Shown: positions 22,801-36,200 of the stretch, one piece after another
Numbering within the stretch: position 1 is the stretch's first letter
Layout: every line of letters begins with the position of its first letter
Source: Nymphaea colorata
Taxonomy: Eukaryota > Streptophyta > Magnoliopsida > Nymphaeales > Nymphaeaceae
Direction: 5' to 3'
NCBI RefSeq assembly: GCF_008831285.2
Contig: NC_045138.2
Span: 31,407,934 to 31,467,933, forward strand
DNA: 60,000 nt
Notes under the pieces: model-generated
The model's input: the letters and a program-made list of their open reading frames with translations, nothing else
Database searches by the model: none
What the model was told of the DNA's origin: nothing
Made by a program: the position numbers and the translations under genes

Positions 22801-25800
22801 TGAAATTGATTATAAGTTTTTTTGATAATTTCAGCTTTTCCCTTCATTTCATGCATTGTATATATGCTTAAGTTTAGTTCCAGTAGACAGCTTTTTTTTT
22901 TTTTTTGAAGAAAAACGTTGTTTCTCTGTGTAACCATTCATGTTAGTTGTTGGTTTGATGCTTCATAATCTTGTAATCTGTCCTTACCTACCTGAGTTAC
23001 TTGTCTACATGCTTCATTGCTCTTTGAAGTTTTGAACCTTTATTGTCCCTATGGGCCACTGGGAATTAAAATATCAAAAACGTTTAAGAGTTTATGGCAG
23101 AAGGTGAAGGAAGAGGTCTTGCAGTAAAGATCATGTGGTTTATGTTTTGAGTTGTTTTTGGCAGTTCCTAATAACTTTAAGATTGCCAGGACACTTGAAA
23201 TTGGTAGCTGGTACATCGATGATCTGACATTCGTGTTTGGTTTTCAGGCTAGAGAACACTTTAAATTATGGCCTTGAGCGAGTCTGGGCTGTTGGGTATA
23301 TGAAGGGATCTAATCGGTGAGTGTTTTCTTCTTACAGTTATTAAGGCCCAGCAAGTAGCATGTACATCCTCTTTCAAGAATGACCCATTGTTGTTATTAG
23401 GTTGCACATACATAAACTTACCATGGTTTTTAATTCCTTTACATTTTTTAGAAAATTTTTTGCTGCCTGCAACAGACCAGTTTGAACCTTCATCTGTGTG
23501 TGGGACTGTTTTGCACTTCATTTGTGACAGGGTTGTAATTGGATACGATGAAGGCACAATTATGATAAAAATTGGCCGTGAAGAGCCAGTTGCTAGCATG
23601 GACAGCAGTGGAAAAATTATCTGGGCTAAGCATAATGAAATTCAGACCGTGAACATTAGATCTGTTGGAGCAGATTATGAGGTTAAACTTCTTCCAGAAT
23701 TTGCATTTGCTCGTTGAATGACATGGCAAGTTTCAAAAGCAGATTTTTAATTTATTATTGGCTTGCTAATCGGGTGGCATTTTCTTATCAGGTCACAGAT
23801 GGGGAACGGTTGCCTTTGGCTGTTAAAGAGTTGGGAAGTTGCGATCTATATCCTCAGGTAAATATTTGCTTTGGCAAGGTGGGATTGATCTTGATGTACA
23901 ATTTTTGTCTTCGATTGATGGTGGATTTTAATTTGTTTTCTCTTTTTTATAGAGCAGGGACTGGGTACTTACAATTTCATGTAGCTGTCTGAACTCGTCG
24001 TTGTTTTATTTTTCTTTTTTTCCTTTTGCTTCTAGTCAGAAAGTATTTGTTTTGATGTCTTTGGGAGTGAACACGTTTGCTGTATTAAATGCTACCGTTG
24101 GCATCACCTGTCTACCCCGAACCGTTGCAGAAGTCACTCTGAAACTAATCAATTCTCTATTCATGCTTTGTGAGCATCATCTGATATTCACATTGATTGT
24201 TTTGTCAATTCATTTCCTGGGGTTTTTTTTTGTTAAGTTTCTCGGTTTTATTGCATATTACTTCAAATTTAAGAGTATATTTTTTTTGGTTTTGTTGTAT
24301 TCTTAGTTTGTCCAAGTTTTAGCTTCTTGCACATTTGTTGGATACCTGGATTTGAGTTGGATTATGACTAATCTGTTGTTACCATGTGTTTTTCCTTCAG
24401 AGTCTAAAACACAATCCTAATGGGAGGTTTGTTGTGGTCTGTGGAGATGGGGAGTACATAATCTACACAGCTCTTGCATGGAGAAACAGATCCTTTGGCT
24501 CAGCTCTGGAATTTGTTTGGTCATCTGAAGGGGAATATGCTGTTAGAGAGAGCACATCTAGAATAAAGATATTTAACAAAAATTTTCAGGTTTGTGCCGT
24601 CTGTTGATTATCCTTGTTTGTTTTACTGAAAGTGTAAGGTTGCCTAGATCATCTGTTGTACATTCTATCTCCTTTATGGAATGTCATCTGCAAGTGTCGA
24701 GTTGATTTAAACTGTTATTCATATTTCTTGTTCAGCTGCCTTCAGTCACTATCTTCGCTGATAATCATGATAAATGGAGAAAATAATATGATTGTTTTTG
24801 GCAAGCATATGCTGCTTATGTAGTGCAGCTAAGGAACTTCTGAATTGTCTTTTCTTGTTTTGAAAGAACCTTCTGGAATTGCACCAACTCACCAGCGGAA
24901 ACAGGTATATCATTGGAGTATAGGTGAATATTTGAAAAAAATTTCCTGGCACCTTGGGTCAAATTTAAAAGACAGGTGGTTGCTCATTTGGAAGAGGCTA
25001 CACTTGCTATGGTGATCACTTGAACAGAGATCTTGTAGGTCGCTGGTATAAGCTTGGACAGAACAGAGGGTGGAATCAAAATCTGATAAGTTGGCTTATG
25101 GTTCAGAGAAATATGGGCAGATCCCCATTAAATGGGTGTGACCAGTTTGGCCCGTAGTCACAAATATTGCTCTTGTAAAATTTTTGGGATGTTTTTCTCA
25201 GAAGTTTTTATCTTTTTTCTTGGGAAAACTTCAGGAAATAAAAGAAAAATAAAAAATACATAAACAGAAAAATTATGATTTATAAACCAATAACTTTCTC
25301 TAAGTTTCTGACAAAATATTAGCAAGCACTTATAATAGTCCTTGAGGTGTAAAAAAAAAGGAAAATATGCACTTAAGTACATATAGATAAATTATCTTTT
25401 TTGAGGGACAAATTATCTTGTGAACTTGTGGTACTCATCACTTGGTGATATGTTGAATTTATTCTGACATTTTCCTCATAGTATTGTTTTCCCTCTTGCT
25501 GATAAAATAATAAAATCACAATATTTTCAAAGTATCTTTGCTGTTTGGGTATAGTTTGGACTATTTCTGTCCGTCTGGTGCATGACACAGTAAATAGGAT
25601 CTGTTAGATTCTAAATCCCACCAGTCTGATACTAATAGAAAGATAGAGGAATTTCAGAAAATAGCAGGCTATAATTTAAATAATTGAAAGTAAAATGCAA
25701 AAGCAAAGTAATAGAAACTGAATTTTATGAAGCCAAAATTCAACAAACAACTCCTAGAAATGGCTCTAAGACTCTTTAAATAGAGGAATAAAGTGGATCA

Positions 25801-28800
25801 ATCTGTCTGGGTCTAGTTGTATGAACTTGGATCTACCTGAATCCAGATGTTCATATCTGGATACCTGTGCATGGATCTTTAGGTTCTGAATTAGATCTAG
25901 GGTCCAAAATGAAACAAAATAACAATAGATAATCTCTAATCGACAGTCTGAAACTCAAGAATCTTCTGCGTAGTCACTTCTGGTCCAATTCAAGTCTTGT
26001 CTGAGTCCTCTCCTGCGTTAGTGTGTCTAATTTTGCGTTAGAAAATGGCCTGGTCAGCTTTGAGCTAAAGTGATTGAGGCCAAGACTAGGCATACTGAGA
26101 AGCACAGCTGTAGAGGAAGAGGAATGAAGAGAAGTTGAACTGTTGAAAAAGAAGAGAAAAGGAGGATGAAGAAGAAAGAAAGGCAGGAAGGAAGAACACC
26201 AAAATAGCCATACTCAAACGGTTTTTTTTCTTGGGTGGTGCTTTTTTTTTTGGGCTTTTTTTTTTTTTCGGGGGGGTGTTGGCTAGCATAGTTGGGAGAA
26301 TTTGGCCATGGACTGTTCATATTGATTCACACCTGAATGTCCGTTTACCTAATTTGGGCCACACCTGCACATGTTAATGTTGGTTCTTCTTTCTTGAGGA
26401 GCACTCGTATTATGTAGCTGTTCAAGAATTCAAGTCTAGTTTTCCTGTATCTTATATTTGTGTTGTTCTAGTTTGTTATGTTTATTTCTATAATGGTATT
26501 TACATCTGCAGAGTGACACTATTAGGCATCTCTTTTTCTTTAACATGCTTGTAAGTTGTAAATGATAGTTTTCTGAGTTTTGTGTATGTCCCTTCTCATC
26601 TGTGCATTTATGTTGGCTATAGTGATGTTGATCATTTTATACTATGGCCTAAATTGTTAATAATATGCATTTCAGGTTTCTTCTATTCATCTTATTGTTA
26701 AACATTTATAACTGAACTTCCAGAATTGGAAATAATTCATTTTTCAGGAGAAGAAAAGTATTAGACCAACATTTTCCGCAGAGCGCATATTTGGTGGAAC
26801 TTTACTGGCGATTTGCTCAAATGACTTCATTTGTTTCTATGATTGGCAAGAATGCAGACTCATTCGCCGAATAGATGTTGTTGTCAAAGTATGCAAATTC
26901 TTTTTCTTGATCAATCTATGGATTATGGGCTATCTCTGAAATAGAAGGAAGAAGAGTTTGATTGATAGTAGCTTTCTGATTTTTCATTTGTATCGTGTAA
27001 CAGAACTTGTATTGGGCAGATAGTGGCGACCTACTTTCAATTGCAAGTGATACATCATTTTATATTCTGAAATATAATGTAAGTTACTGGAACCTGTGCT
27101 ATCCTATTTATACTCTACTGCTGCTTTCCTTTACATGCCACTTTTTCTGCTTACTTTTTCACTCCAAAAGGCTTGTTAGGTAGCTTCACGTTGGAATGAA
27201 ACCTGTGCTATGCTATTTATACTATGAATTCAACTGTCGGTTGAGATCTACTTTCTTCTAAATTGGCAGAGAGATATAGTATCATTGCATCTAGATAGCG
27301 GGAAATCAACAGATGAGCAGGGTGTTGAAGAAGCATTTGAGGTTCTCCATGAGATGAATGAGCGTGTACGCACAGGAATCTGGGTTGGTGATTGTTTCAT
27401 CTACAACAACTCTTCTTGGCGGTTGAACTATTGTGTTGGTGGTGAGGTATGTGATTTCTTTTAATTTTCATGTTATGAAACCTTGAAGCATAGACACCTT
27501 TCAGCAATAATGATGGCATCGACTTCTTTAACTACTTTAGGTGACCACCATGTTTCATTTGGATCGGCCAATGTACCTGCTTGGTTATCTTGCAAGTCAG
27601 AGCCGTGTTTATCTCATAGACAAAGAGTTCAAGTAAGGTCGCTTAACAGTTCATTCTTGATCATAGTAATGCTTGGATATTCAAACTATGGACTCCTCCC
27701 TTTGCAGCGTTATGGGATATACTCTGCTTCTCAGTTTGATTGAGTATAAAACTCTTGTAATGCGTGGAGACCTGGAACGTGCAAATGAAGTCTTACCGTC
27801 AATTCCAAAGGAGCATCTCAATAGGTACTTCTATAGTGTATAACTCAAGTTTATATGGTTATGCATGTGCATATTTTGATTGCTCTTCATGTTTGGCTTA
27901 GTTATATGGATTCTTTTTCCAATTTGAGATATTTTAAGGTGAAAGTGAACCTGGTCATCTTCAGTTAACAGAAAAGTAGGGATGTGGGGGAGCATGTTAG
28001 AAGAATAAATGTTATGCACTCGAATTCACATTCTTGTGAAATTACCTATGTGATGTTCTTTTAGAGTACTGAGAATTTCTAGTTCAAGTATCAGAGTACG
28101 ACAGATATTATTGTGTATGAATTCAAACTTGCCATAAGTTGGAATTAGTGCCTTGAGAAGTTATCTCTCCTGTTATAGTGAGAGCATTGGAAATTGCTAA
28201 CACGACAAAACTATAATCTGTATTATGTCTGTGGTACTTTGTTGACAGCGCGTTGGTTATTTTTTGTTTTGATGGGTTATTCTTGTCATAATAAGTGTGG
28301 CCCACTTTTTGGAGTCTCGGGGAATGCTAGAGGACGCATTGGAAGTGGCAACAGACCCTAATTACAAATTTGATTTAGCTGTACAGCTTGGAAGGCTGGA
28401 GGTGGCAAAGGTATGCTGATTGCATCTCTATGGCAAACTTTTTTTGGCTTGAAGTGCTGCACACTATATTCTCTGTTCACGTTACAAGAAAGGTCATCAT
28501 CAAGGGTGTAAGCATAACATGTCTTTCGTTCAGGCTATTGCGGTTGAAGTACAAAGTGAATCAAAATGGAAGCAGTTAGGAGAATTGGCAATGTCTACTG
28601 GAAAGGTACACATTTTTTCCCCCTTAATTGGGTTTGCTATTAGAGAACTTGTATTTGTGAGTCAATTAATATTATCTTTAGGAGGGACTCAACGAAATTA
28701 CATGTTGTAGTAGTTTTCTTTATTTAGCTGACATATACAACTAGGAACTCGGTACATAGGTACTCTTTGGCATGTTAAGTATTACTTAATTCACATCAAT

Positions 28801-31800
28801 GACATAGCGGTTGTTCTCTTTAAAACTGTCTTCTTGAAAATTGCCTTGGTTGATGTCCTTGTTAATATTATATTTAAGAATTATGGGTTACAAACTCTGC
28901 TGAGAGTATCTGGAAGGGTATTTTCTACCAATAATGTGATTAAAGTGGACTAGGAAGCCACAAAACCAAGAAAAAGTCACTCACAGTGTCTTCTTTCTTG
29001 CTGCTTTATTTTGTTACTACTCTGCTTCACTTCCTCTTTCTGGCTTCTGGTGACTATCTTCTACCCAGGAGGCATGATGGCATAGGTATGTGTAAGCTTT
29101 CAGCTTCGTGCAAGAAGCTTATTTACCAAGTGCTATTAAGCTGCCTTCTACTAATCATGCCTCCTTCATTGAAGAGCCAAGTCAGCATAGGAAGCAAAGT
29201 TAGGAAAGACTTATGGAAGGGAAACTTCTGCTCTCCTTAGGCCAGTAAAGGCTCTGCAACTTCCCTTCTATAGCTCCTTCGATTTCCCAAGGATGGGGTT
29301 ATCTAATGCCCTCCTTCTTGTTGCATGAAAGAGAGGGATATGGATAGAAAATATTTGTGTTCCTTCAGCCTTTGTCAAAATCAAACTCCTTGATATATAT
29401 AAAATATGTCATACCAGACATGATTTTAAGCTTTTAATGAAAATAAACTTCAAAATAAGCCTCATAAAACAGATTCACTTTTACATTTTTTAATCAAAAT
29501 AATCTTTTTAAAGTCACGTAGACAACGAATTTGTGGATATTGGATAGGTAGATAGGTTCTATTCAACACAAATTCACATAAATGAACTCATTTCTAATCA
29601 AAATTAAACTGTAAAATCAACTGCATAATCCTCAAATAAGCCGCATAAAAAGTCGTAGGCCACATGAAAACATAAATAGTCACAAATCAGTGATCAATGT
29701 ATAGAGATTCTGTAATAACTAAAAAAGCATATTTTGGAGGGAGAGAACCGTTGGCTATCAGAGAGCACAGACCCGGCCATGAATAGGTCTACTGCATGAA
29801 ATGACATTACAGACTTAGCCACACTAGGGGGTGGGGGAAAGGGAGAGAGAGAGAGAGAGAGTCTTGCTGGAGCATGCAGGTTGTTACCTGTTGGAGAGAG
29901 GGAGAGCAGGGACATTTTTCCTTCTTTTTTTTTTTTTTTTTTGAGGAGGGGTTTAGGGAGGCGAGCATTGTGCTCCTTTTCATTTTCTTTTTATTTGTTA
30001 GAACAGAAAAGGACATCTATGAACTCACATGTCTTTTGGACATAAATAGCGAAGCTGCACATCTCACCTGTCTTTACCACATACTTTAAGCCATTAGCTC
30101 GAGTTGGATGTGTATCTATTTTGTACACTGGAGCCGCTCCCTATACATGTGAACTCTGGAGTCTGGTCTGGCTACCCTTTAGGCAAGTCCACTTGACTTA
30201 GTGTCCCCTTTTTCCTTCTTCCACTAGCCAGGAGATGTCTGTTTTATAACTTATATAGGTTCCTTAACTCATCTCCCCAAGGTTTTGATTACCTCTGGAG
30301 GGAGTGTAAAGCTTTGGTGGTCATGGGGTAGGCAAGGTGAAGTGACTGTAGATAGCCAGGTAGTTAGTTTCAAGCTTCCTTCTTAAAGGATTGTAGGACC
30401 GGATCAAGATATGTCTGTTGATTGATTGACTCCATTTTCAAGATCAAGTGAGTGTGATATCTATTATTTCCCTTTTCCTGCTTTGTAGTTATCTAAGAAA
30501 AAGTGATTTCTCTGTCTCCTTGTAAAAAAAAAAAAAAGGAAAAAGCTGTTCCAAGGAAAGGCTTCCGAGTCTTTAGAAGAACCTCTGTTAGATATCTAAC
30601 ATTGGCATCCTCATTCTAGCTGTAGAAGTGTCCCAACTTTATCTGACCTATTCAGAACGCTGTTGTGAAGATATTCTTTGCATTGAGCTTCAAAGCAGTA
30701 TTAAGCATTCAGTTGGATTTGATAAGGACTCATGGAAATTGACTGAGAAAACGTTTGATCAACATTAAGAAGTCATGTTCCTCTGTTTCTCAGCTAATCT
30801 AGGAGTGTTGGTTGAAAGTTTTTCAATCTCCATATGCATGTCCAGAAGTTTGACTGACAAATTTTGTGTATTGCAGCTAGAAATGGCTGAGGAATGTATG
30901 GTCCAGGCTATGGACTTAAGCGGTTTGTTGCTTCTCTATTCATCTCTTGGAGATGCTGAAGGAATCTCAAAACTTGCAGCACTTGCTAAGGATCAAGGGA
31001 AGAACAATGTTACCTTTCTTTGTCTTTTCATCCTTGGTAGACTGGAGGAGTGTCTTCAATTGTTGGTGGAAAGGTCACTATTTTGTTTTATTCTGCAGTC
31101 CAGATATTTGATCCAGACCTTCATGCAACTTCTGTATTTTACTCAATTTCAAAACTATTGTTTTCTGGGGATGATTTATGCGCTATTTTCTTCTGCAGTA
31201 ATAGGATACCAGAGGCTGCTTTGATGGCAAGGTCCTACCTCCCGAGTAAAGTTTCTGAAATAGTCTCTCTTTGGAGGAATGACCTAAATAAGGTCCTACT
31301 TTTTCCCTTGATTTATCCATTCTGAAACTATGTGTTACTAAGCTAGTATGATGCATTTATACGTAGTTTATGTTTGATGATCTGTTACCCTGGACATTAT
31401 GCTAACATGGTTTGATTAATTTGTGTGAAGGTGAATAAGAAAGCTTCAGAATCATTAGCAGATCCAAATGAGTATTCTAATTTATTTGATGATTGGCAAA
31501 TCGCTCTTTCTGTTGAAGCTGGTCTTGCTCGGCAAAGGTATACTACTGCTAACATCATTTCAGTCCAGTGTCTTCTTATTCAGACATGTACACAAATCTG
31601 AAGGCCATGACATCATTGACTTCAATTTGTCTTATTCAAACCACGTATGACAAAACTCACTTCCACATATATAGTAGTGCTGAAAAATGAGACCAAGGAA
31701 CTGTAGGAGCTCATGAAGACCATTATGGGAGCCTGATTAGAAACACTCACTGCCTAACTCGTTAAAAGTAACATTCTGGAAAAGGCAACTGGTAACTAAT

Positions 31801-34664
31801 AGTGTGACTTTAATTTGCTTTTGTCATTGCAGATTGCACAGTGTATTCATTTCACGTGACTTTATCACAATTGCTCTATAAAAAATGCAAAAAATATCGG
31901 AATGATTATGTGCTTACAATAGAAGGTGAGCCAACAACAAAACCTAGATCAAAACCTGCACCTATATTTTGCAGGTACTGAAAACATCCTTCTTCAAGGG
32001 GCAACAATGTAATGCCACCCATGTTATATGTTTCCCTTTAAAGTGCATATTTTGCGGCACTTTTTCTCTTTTTTCAAGGCCTTTCTATAGGTCACTAAGA
32101 AGTCCATCTTCTCGCTATCGATTGATACAGGCTCGTTTATTTTGAGAACAAAAGCATTACATTATTTTTTTTTTCACCTATTTCTTAACTTAATGTTAGA
32201 AATTGCTTAATAATAACTTTGCAATACACTAATACCGCACAAGAGCGACCTGAAAATGTAAAAACGAAGTGAATTATATTATGGAATTTTATTTATTCCA
32301 GAATTTTTTTAATATTTTTTGTTTTTTCTAATCATAAATTTGTTGAGATTCTCCCAAATGTTTCTGAAGAAAATAAAATATTTGAGTTAATTATGAAATT
32401 TTTACATGCTAAAAAATTCCCAAGAACGACCATTGCCATTATGGGTACATGATGTGTATTCATTTACTACATTTGATCTTTGCCCGAAGGCTGAGAAAAG
32501 TACTCATGATGCTTACTCGTTTATACTTGCAGAAACAAACGAAACTAAGGGGGCATTTAGATAAAACGTAAAAGGCAACTGTTTCTATTTGGATATCTTT
32601 CTCATTTTCCTTTCTATCTCAAAAGCTGTCTTTTTTTTGCTTTTCAATGAAGGTCTGTGGACAGAAATTATGTCCTATTGTCTCTTGAGTATTTCTAAAC
32701 TGCAAATGAAAACTATTCTCCTCTATTGCTACAAGGATGTAACATTTCTTCGAACATGGTAATACATATAGGTATTACGTTTGTATGTTTCAGATGCCTT
32801 CAGGTTGTGTCTAAGGAAAACATCTAAATCATCTATTGCAAAGATGCTCCAGGTAAGCTTGAAGTCTGGGCAAATCTGAGACACAGGTCTAAGCCTCCTT
32901 AGTACGTGTTAAAAAATAGTAAAGAAACAATGGTAAATAAAATCCTTTAGTTAAGAAGTAATAGGTAACAGTACTCAAATAAGTGCTGCATCATGATGGT
33001 AGCATGAATGCAATAACTCGGCCTATTATAAAGCATGAAAATTTGAACAAATTTTTGAAAGAAAATACTAAAAACTAGCCAAGTGCTCCAAATTAACATA
33101 ACGGAAAAGATTCTTTTGATAACATACTGCAGACATTATCCCCTCCCTCCTCCCTACCCTCCCTTCCCCCACTACAACCTCTTCCCTTCTGTCCTGTTGA
33201 CCTTGTCAGTTATTAGTTACCTTCGTATTGTTTTATTTGTTATGCAATCAAATAAAATAAACCAAGGTGGGAAATAACTGTCAAGGTCAATAGGACAGAG
33301 AGTAAGCAACAAACACATGGAGTCGCAACTTCCATCTCCTAAAGTTTACGAGTACATCCTTAGTATCCCAGCCCAATATAAGTTTCAAGTTGAAAAAGAA
33401 GATGTCAGCATCTCCCTCTTCGTCTTTGTCTTCGTGTTCACTTGTTTCTTCATATTTGGGTAGCATATCTATGTCTCTGCATTCACATTGGCTTCTGAGG
33501 TATCAACCTTGTCTTCTCCCTGACTTGTGGTGTTTGTGCATTTTCTTGTAGAGTGATGAGAGGCAGTGAACATACATCTTACTATGCAGAGACTTCATGA
33601 TCTGGCATTTTATGTCAAAGGCTAGTCTATAACATTTTATTCTATTTAATCCACCTAGAGTCTGATGTGAGCAAAAGCTAGAAAATTAACTTTTTCTGAA
33701 CATTGTTATGCTGGGTCACTATGATGATTCCTTTTCCTTGTATTTCCTACTCATTTTCAATATTGCTCTATTTAGTGTGCCACCATAAAGATCAATCCAT
33801 GTTGCAACCATTAATAATTTAATCTTCATGACATGGAAATAACAAATCCATATAAAGAATCATATCTTCATGAAGTGTGAACAGCAGGTCCTAACAAAAA
33901 CTAATATCTTTGTAGTTGTTAGAGTTACTGTTTTGTCATTTTAGTACTACAATCAGGAACGTCACCACCATTAGCATGCCCATTGATCTGTCTCCTGGAC
34001 ATTGTAAGGCTTCTAAGTTCTAATTTGATTAAATGTTGACTTACTCATCTAACTGATGGATTTGGAGTCGTCGTTGTAATCTAACTTTTACCCTTATTTG
34101 CAACTAGTGTTCGCATTATATGGAATTCATGCAATGTGATGTAAATACCATGAAACAGGGGCCTTTATCCACCTGCCGAGGAGTACTTGAGTTATTGGGA
34201 TAGACGCCAAACCAATCTTGTGGAAGCATTTAAAAGCATGCAAATTGGCGATGAAACAGCTATGCCTATGGAAAATGGTGATTTCATCCATGAGGTAAGT
34301 GGTGCTTAGTTGTTTTAATGTGAAGTGGTACTTTAGTGCCTGTAAAGAGAGGGATTTGGTCATGGTATTACTAATGTTTAATCTTCATCAACTTGAAGAT
34401 GCAGTTTGTTTATTTTGACTTGGAGAATAAATTTATTCTTTGGGTGTCCTACATTTGGTTTCCTACGTGGAGTGGGTTTTCCTCATTCCTTTATTCCTAC
34501 ATCGAGAAGCTTGCATTTCTTTTAATTTTCAGTTGATTTTTTCCGCTTATCTGATTTTCTTATCCTTCGCTTTGTTTTTTAAAATGAGTGAGCACTTGTT
34601 TCCTGGTTCCTTATTTTGGTCTGTCACACAGGCTTGCCTAGTAGGCGCTACCAGCTGTGTTGAC

Positions 34665-34718
<54 letters not shown>

Positions 34719-35243
34719 TGCCCTGTGCTGTTGCTGGAACCTATCACTAGAAAAACTGTGGCCACATGAGTATTAGCAATAGTTTATGATGCAGCAATGT
34801 TTCATGGCGCCTTTAGGGATGAATTTTCAATTTTTAACCATATGGCAACATCCGACACACAACAATGGGTGTATGTGCATGTAACTGATCTATGACTCTT
34901 TTCTGCAATTATTTAATTGATCAAAGCACGTCAAATACTTGGGCTTAAGCTTTAGATTTGAGGAAGTCTTTGTCAAATGATGGGCCTGACTTGGTGGACA
35001 TGGGTGCGTTTTCACTATCGCACTTTTTGGTTTCAAATTGGATATTTATTTATGTATTTATTTTATTCATTTATATAGGAAGCGGAGGAAGATGTGGAGG
35101 AAGAGGAAGCGGTGGAGGAAGAGGGTCAGGACGAGGTGGTTGATGTGGAGGCTGAGGATTCAACGGACAGTGCTGTCCTCGTCAATGGTAACGAGTCTGA
35201 TGAACAGTGGGGTATGAATAACAAAGGAACTCCATCAGCATAA
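16846..35243 (+). CDS. Coatomer subunit beta-prime (COPI coat)
   Basis: Twenty-four exons: 16846-16848, 17305-17325, 17597-17658, 18503-18557, 20993-21029, 21123-21448, 21552-21683, 21776-21924, 23248-23316, 23531-23681, 23792-23857, 24401-24589, 26748-26888, 27004-27078, 27270-27446, 27541-27632, 27708-27824, 28296-28410, 28534-28605, 30877-31073, 31199-31292, 31431-31537, 34159-34294, 35079-35243. They join without a frame break into 915 codons, the family's normal length. The protein follows plant beta-prime-COP throughout: start MPLRLEIK, an N-terminal WD40 propeller (about residues 9-300, with LWDWE, VWDYQ and IWHA repeat ends), a second propeller to about 600, an alpha-solenoid to about 840, and a Glu/Asp-rich tail (862-890). 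In COPI the N-terminal propeller binds dilysine sorting signals and the subunit forms the outer cage for Golgi-to-ER vesicles in the cytosol. Introns 4 and 7 are GC-AG. Intron 1 splits the start codon from the rest. Confidence 0.97.
16849..17325 (+). other. Intron 1 right after the ATG, then a 21-nt microexon (coatomer gene)
   Basis: The coding part of exon 1 is only ATG (16846-16848), followed by GTAGGA. The next coding bases are the 21-nt exon 17305-17325, encoding Pro-Leu-Arg-Leu-Glu-Ile-Lys, the conserved beta-prime-COP N-terminus. If intron 1 were retained, the ATG would open a 27-codon dead-end frame stopping at about 16929. Confidence 0.88.
17331..17408. repeat. Compound (CT)n-(GT)n-(GCGT)n simple repeat
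   Basis: CT repeat, then GT, then repeated GCGT units, starting five bases after microexon 2 and lying in intron 2 of the coatomer gene. Confidence 0.85.
18558..20992 (+). other. GC-AG intron (intron 4 of the coatomer gene)
   Basis: Exon 4 must end at CAG (18557) to join Asn-Tyr-Gln-Ser-Gln to Thr-Met-Val-Lys-Ser. The intron begins GCAAGT and ends CAG at 20992. Using the nearby GT in CAAGTT would add bases and break the conserved frame. The 2.4-kb body holds no gene I can see. Confidence 0.88.
21684..21775 (+). other. GC-AG intron with a weak donor (intron 7 of the coatomer gene)
   Basis: Exon 7 ends Thr-Ala-Lys (AAG at 21683) and exon 8 begins Val-Trp-Asp-Tyr at 21776, which leaves a 92-nt intron starting GCATGC. 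The protein join is invariant in the family, so the border is firm even though the donor lacks the usual GCAAGT. Confidence 0.82.
22402..22461. repeat. Two-copy 30-bp tandem repeat
   Basis: Units 22402-22431 and 22432-22461 are nearly identical (one C/T difference). They lie in intron 8 of the coatomer gene. Confidence 0.85.
25605..26330 (-). mobile_element. Possible LTR-retrotransposon LTR fragment, in intron 12 of the coatomer gene
   Basis: Read on the minus strand, this AT-rich segment has a TATA-like stretch (TATTTAAAG, about 25774-25782) followed by transcript-start-like sequence, as in copia LTRs, with TGTTAGATTC at the + left edge giving a possible terminal CA. A purine/pyrimidine-biased stretch with T, G and C homopolymers lies at 26120-26280. 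No target duplication or internal retroelement gene was found, so this is tentative. Confidence 0.25.
34669..34716. repeat. (AT)n microsatellite
   Basis: About 48 bases of uninterrupted AT repeat in intron 23 of the coatomer gene. Confidence 0.9.
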
Positions 35244-36200
35244 CACCCCTCCCCACTGCTAGTCACTGCTTCGCAGTGTAAAATCCAAATTTTGTCCCTG
35301 GTGATTAATTAAGTTTCCTCTAAAATCCCCATAATTACTCCCTCCTTTCAGTTTATCATTATTAGTATTATTATCATCATCATAACCTCTGTAGACATAG
35401 CGACCATAGGTTAGAGCTCAAAAAGAATTGAGACGGCATGACCATGATGGCATTCATAGAAAGGAGTGTTGCTATGGTTAAGGTTGTCTGCCTTTTTTGC
35501 TAGCAAGGTGCTGTAATTCGCTTTCAGCATTTAACTGTTGGACATGTTCCAAATCTAAGAGAGCAGTAGCAAGTGTCATCTCATTTACAGTAACCAGAAT
35601 AGCAGGCGCGTGTACTGGATACACCTTTGATTTGGATACACCAGCTTTCGGATCTGAATCATTCACATCTCGTGGTCCACGCAGCATTGGCTCATCCAAG
35701 CTGGATTTGGCCTCTCATGTTCATGAATTCTTCTTGCTAGGCTGATGTCCTGCATTTAGAAAACGGTCGATAATCATGATCTGGCATTCAAGCAATAAGG
35801 AAAATGGAATGCCATTGGTCCTCTTATCTCTCCTTCTGTACCCATCACCACCCAACTGTTCCTCAAGCACTGGATTGATTCAGAACCTGTATGATTCTGC
35901 CACGTCTGGGCATCCTCAAGGTGCTATTCTAAATGCCTGAAAGACTTTTCCTTTGTGGATCCTAAGGAAAAAGTTGTTTGGGAACTAATGTTTGGCCAAA
36001 AGCTCATATGCGGTTTAGAGGTCTGGAAGCTTCTTGCCTTCGCATGCATCCATCAATCGTTTTCTAAAAGTCAGAATCTTATAGCTGTGAAGCATTCAAC
36101 TGTCTTAAACCCCGTATTTTTAATTCGTTTGACTTGTAGGTGCGGATTGTTTGTTTCTTATTCATTTGGCGTAGGAACATTAATAAAGCTTGGATGGCGA
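35244..36200 (+). other. Probable 3' UTR and downstream flank of the coatomer gene
   Basis: Follows the TAA at 35241-35243. The first clear AATAAA is at 36182-36187, which would make an unusually long 3' UTR; an earlier non-canonical poly(A) site is equally possible. No gene is seen here; short frames near 35480-35745 do not resemble known proteins. Confidence 0.35.

Noticed and set aside
25150-25350. A sixth MITE family-A copy in intron 12 of the coatomer gene
   Set aside because: Only TAGTCACAAAT and a TTTTTCTC block match; the far end and any target duplication could not be found.
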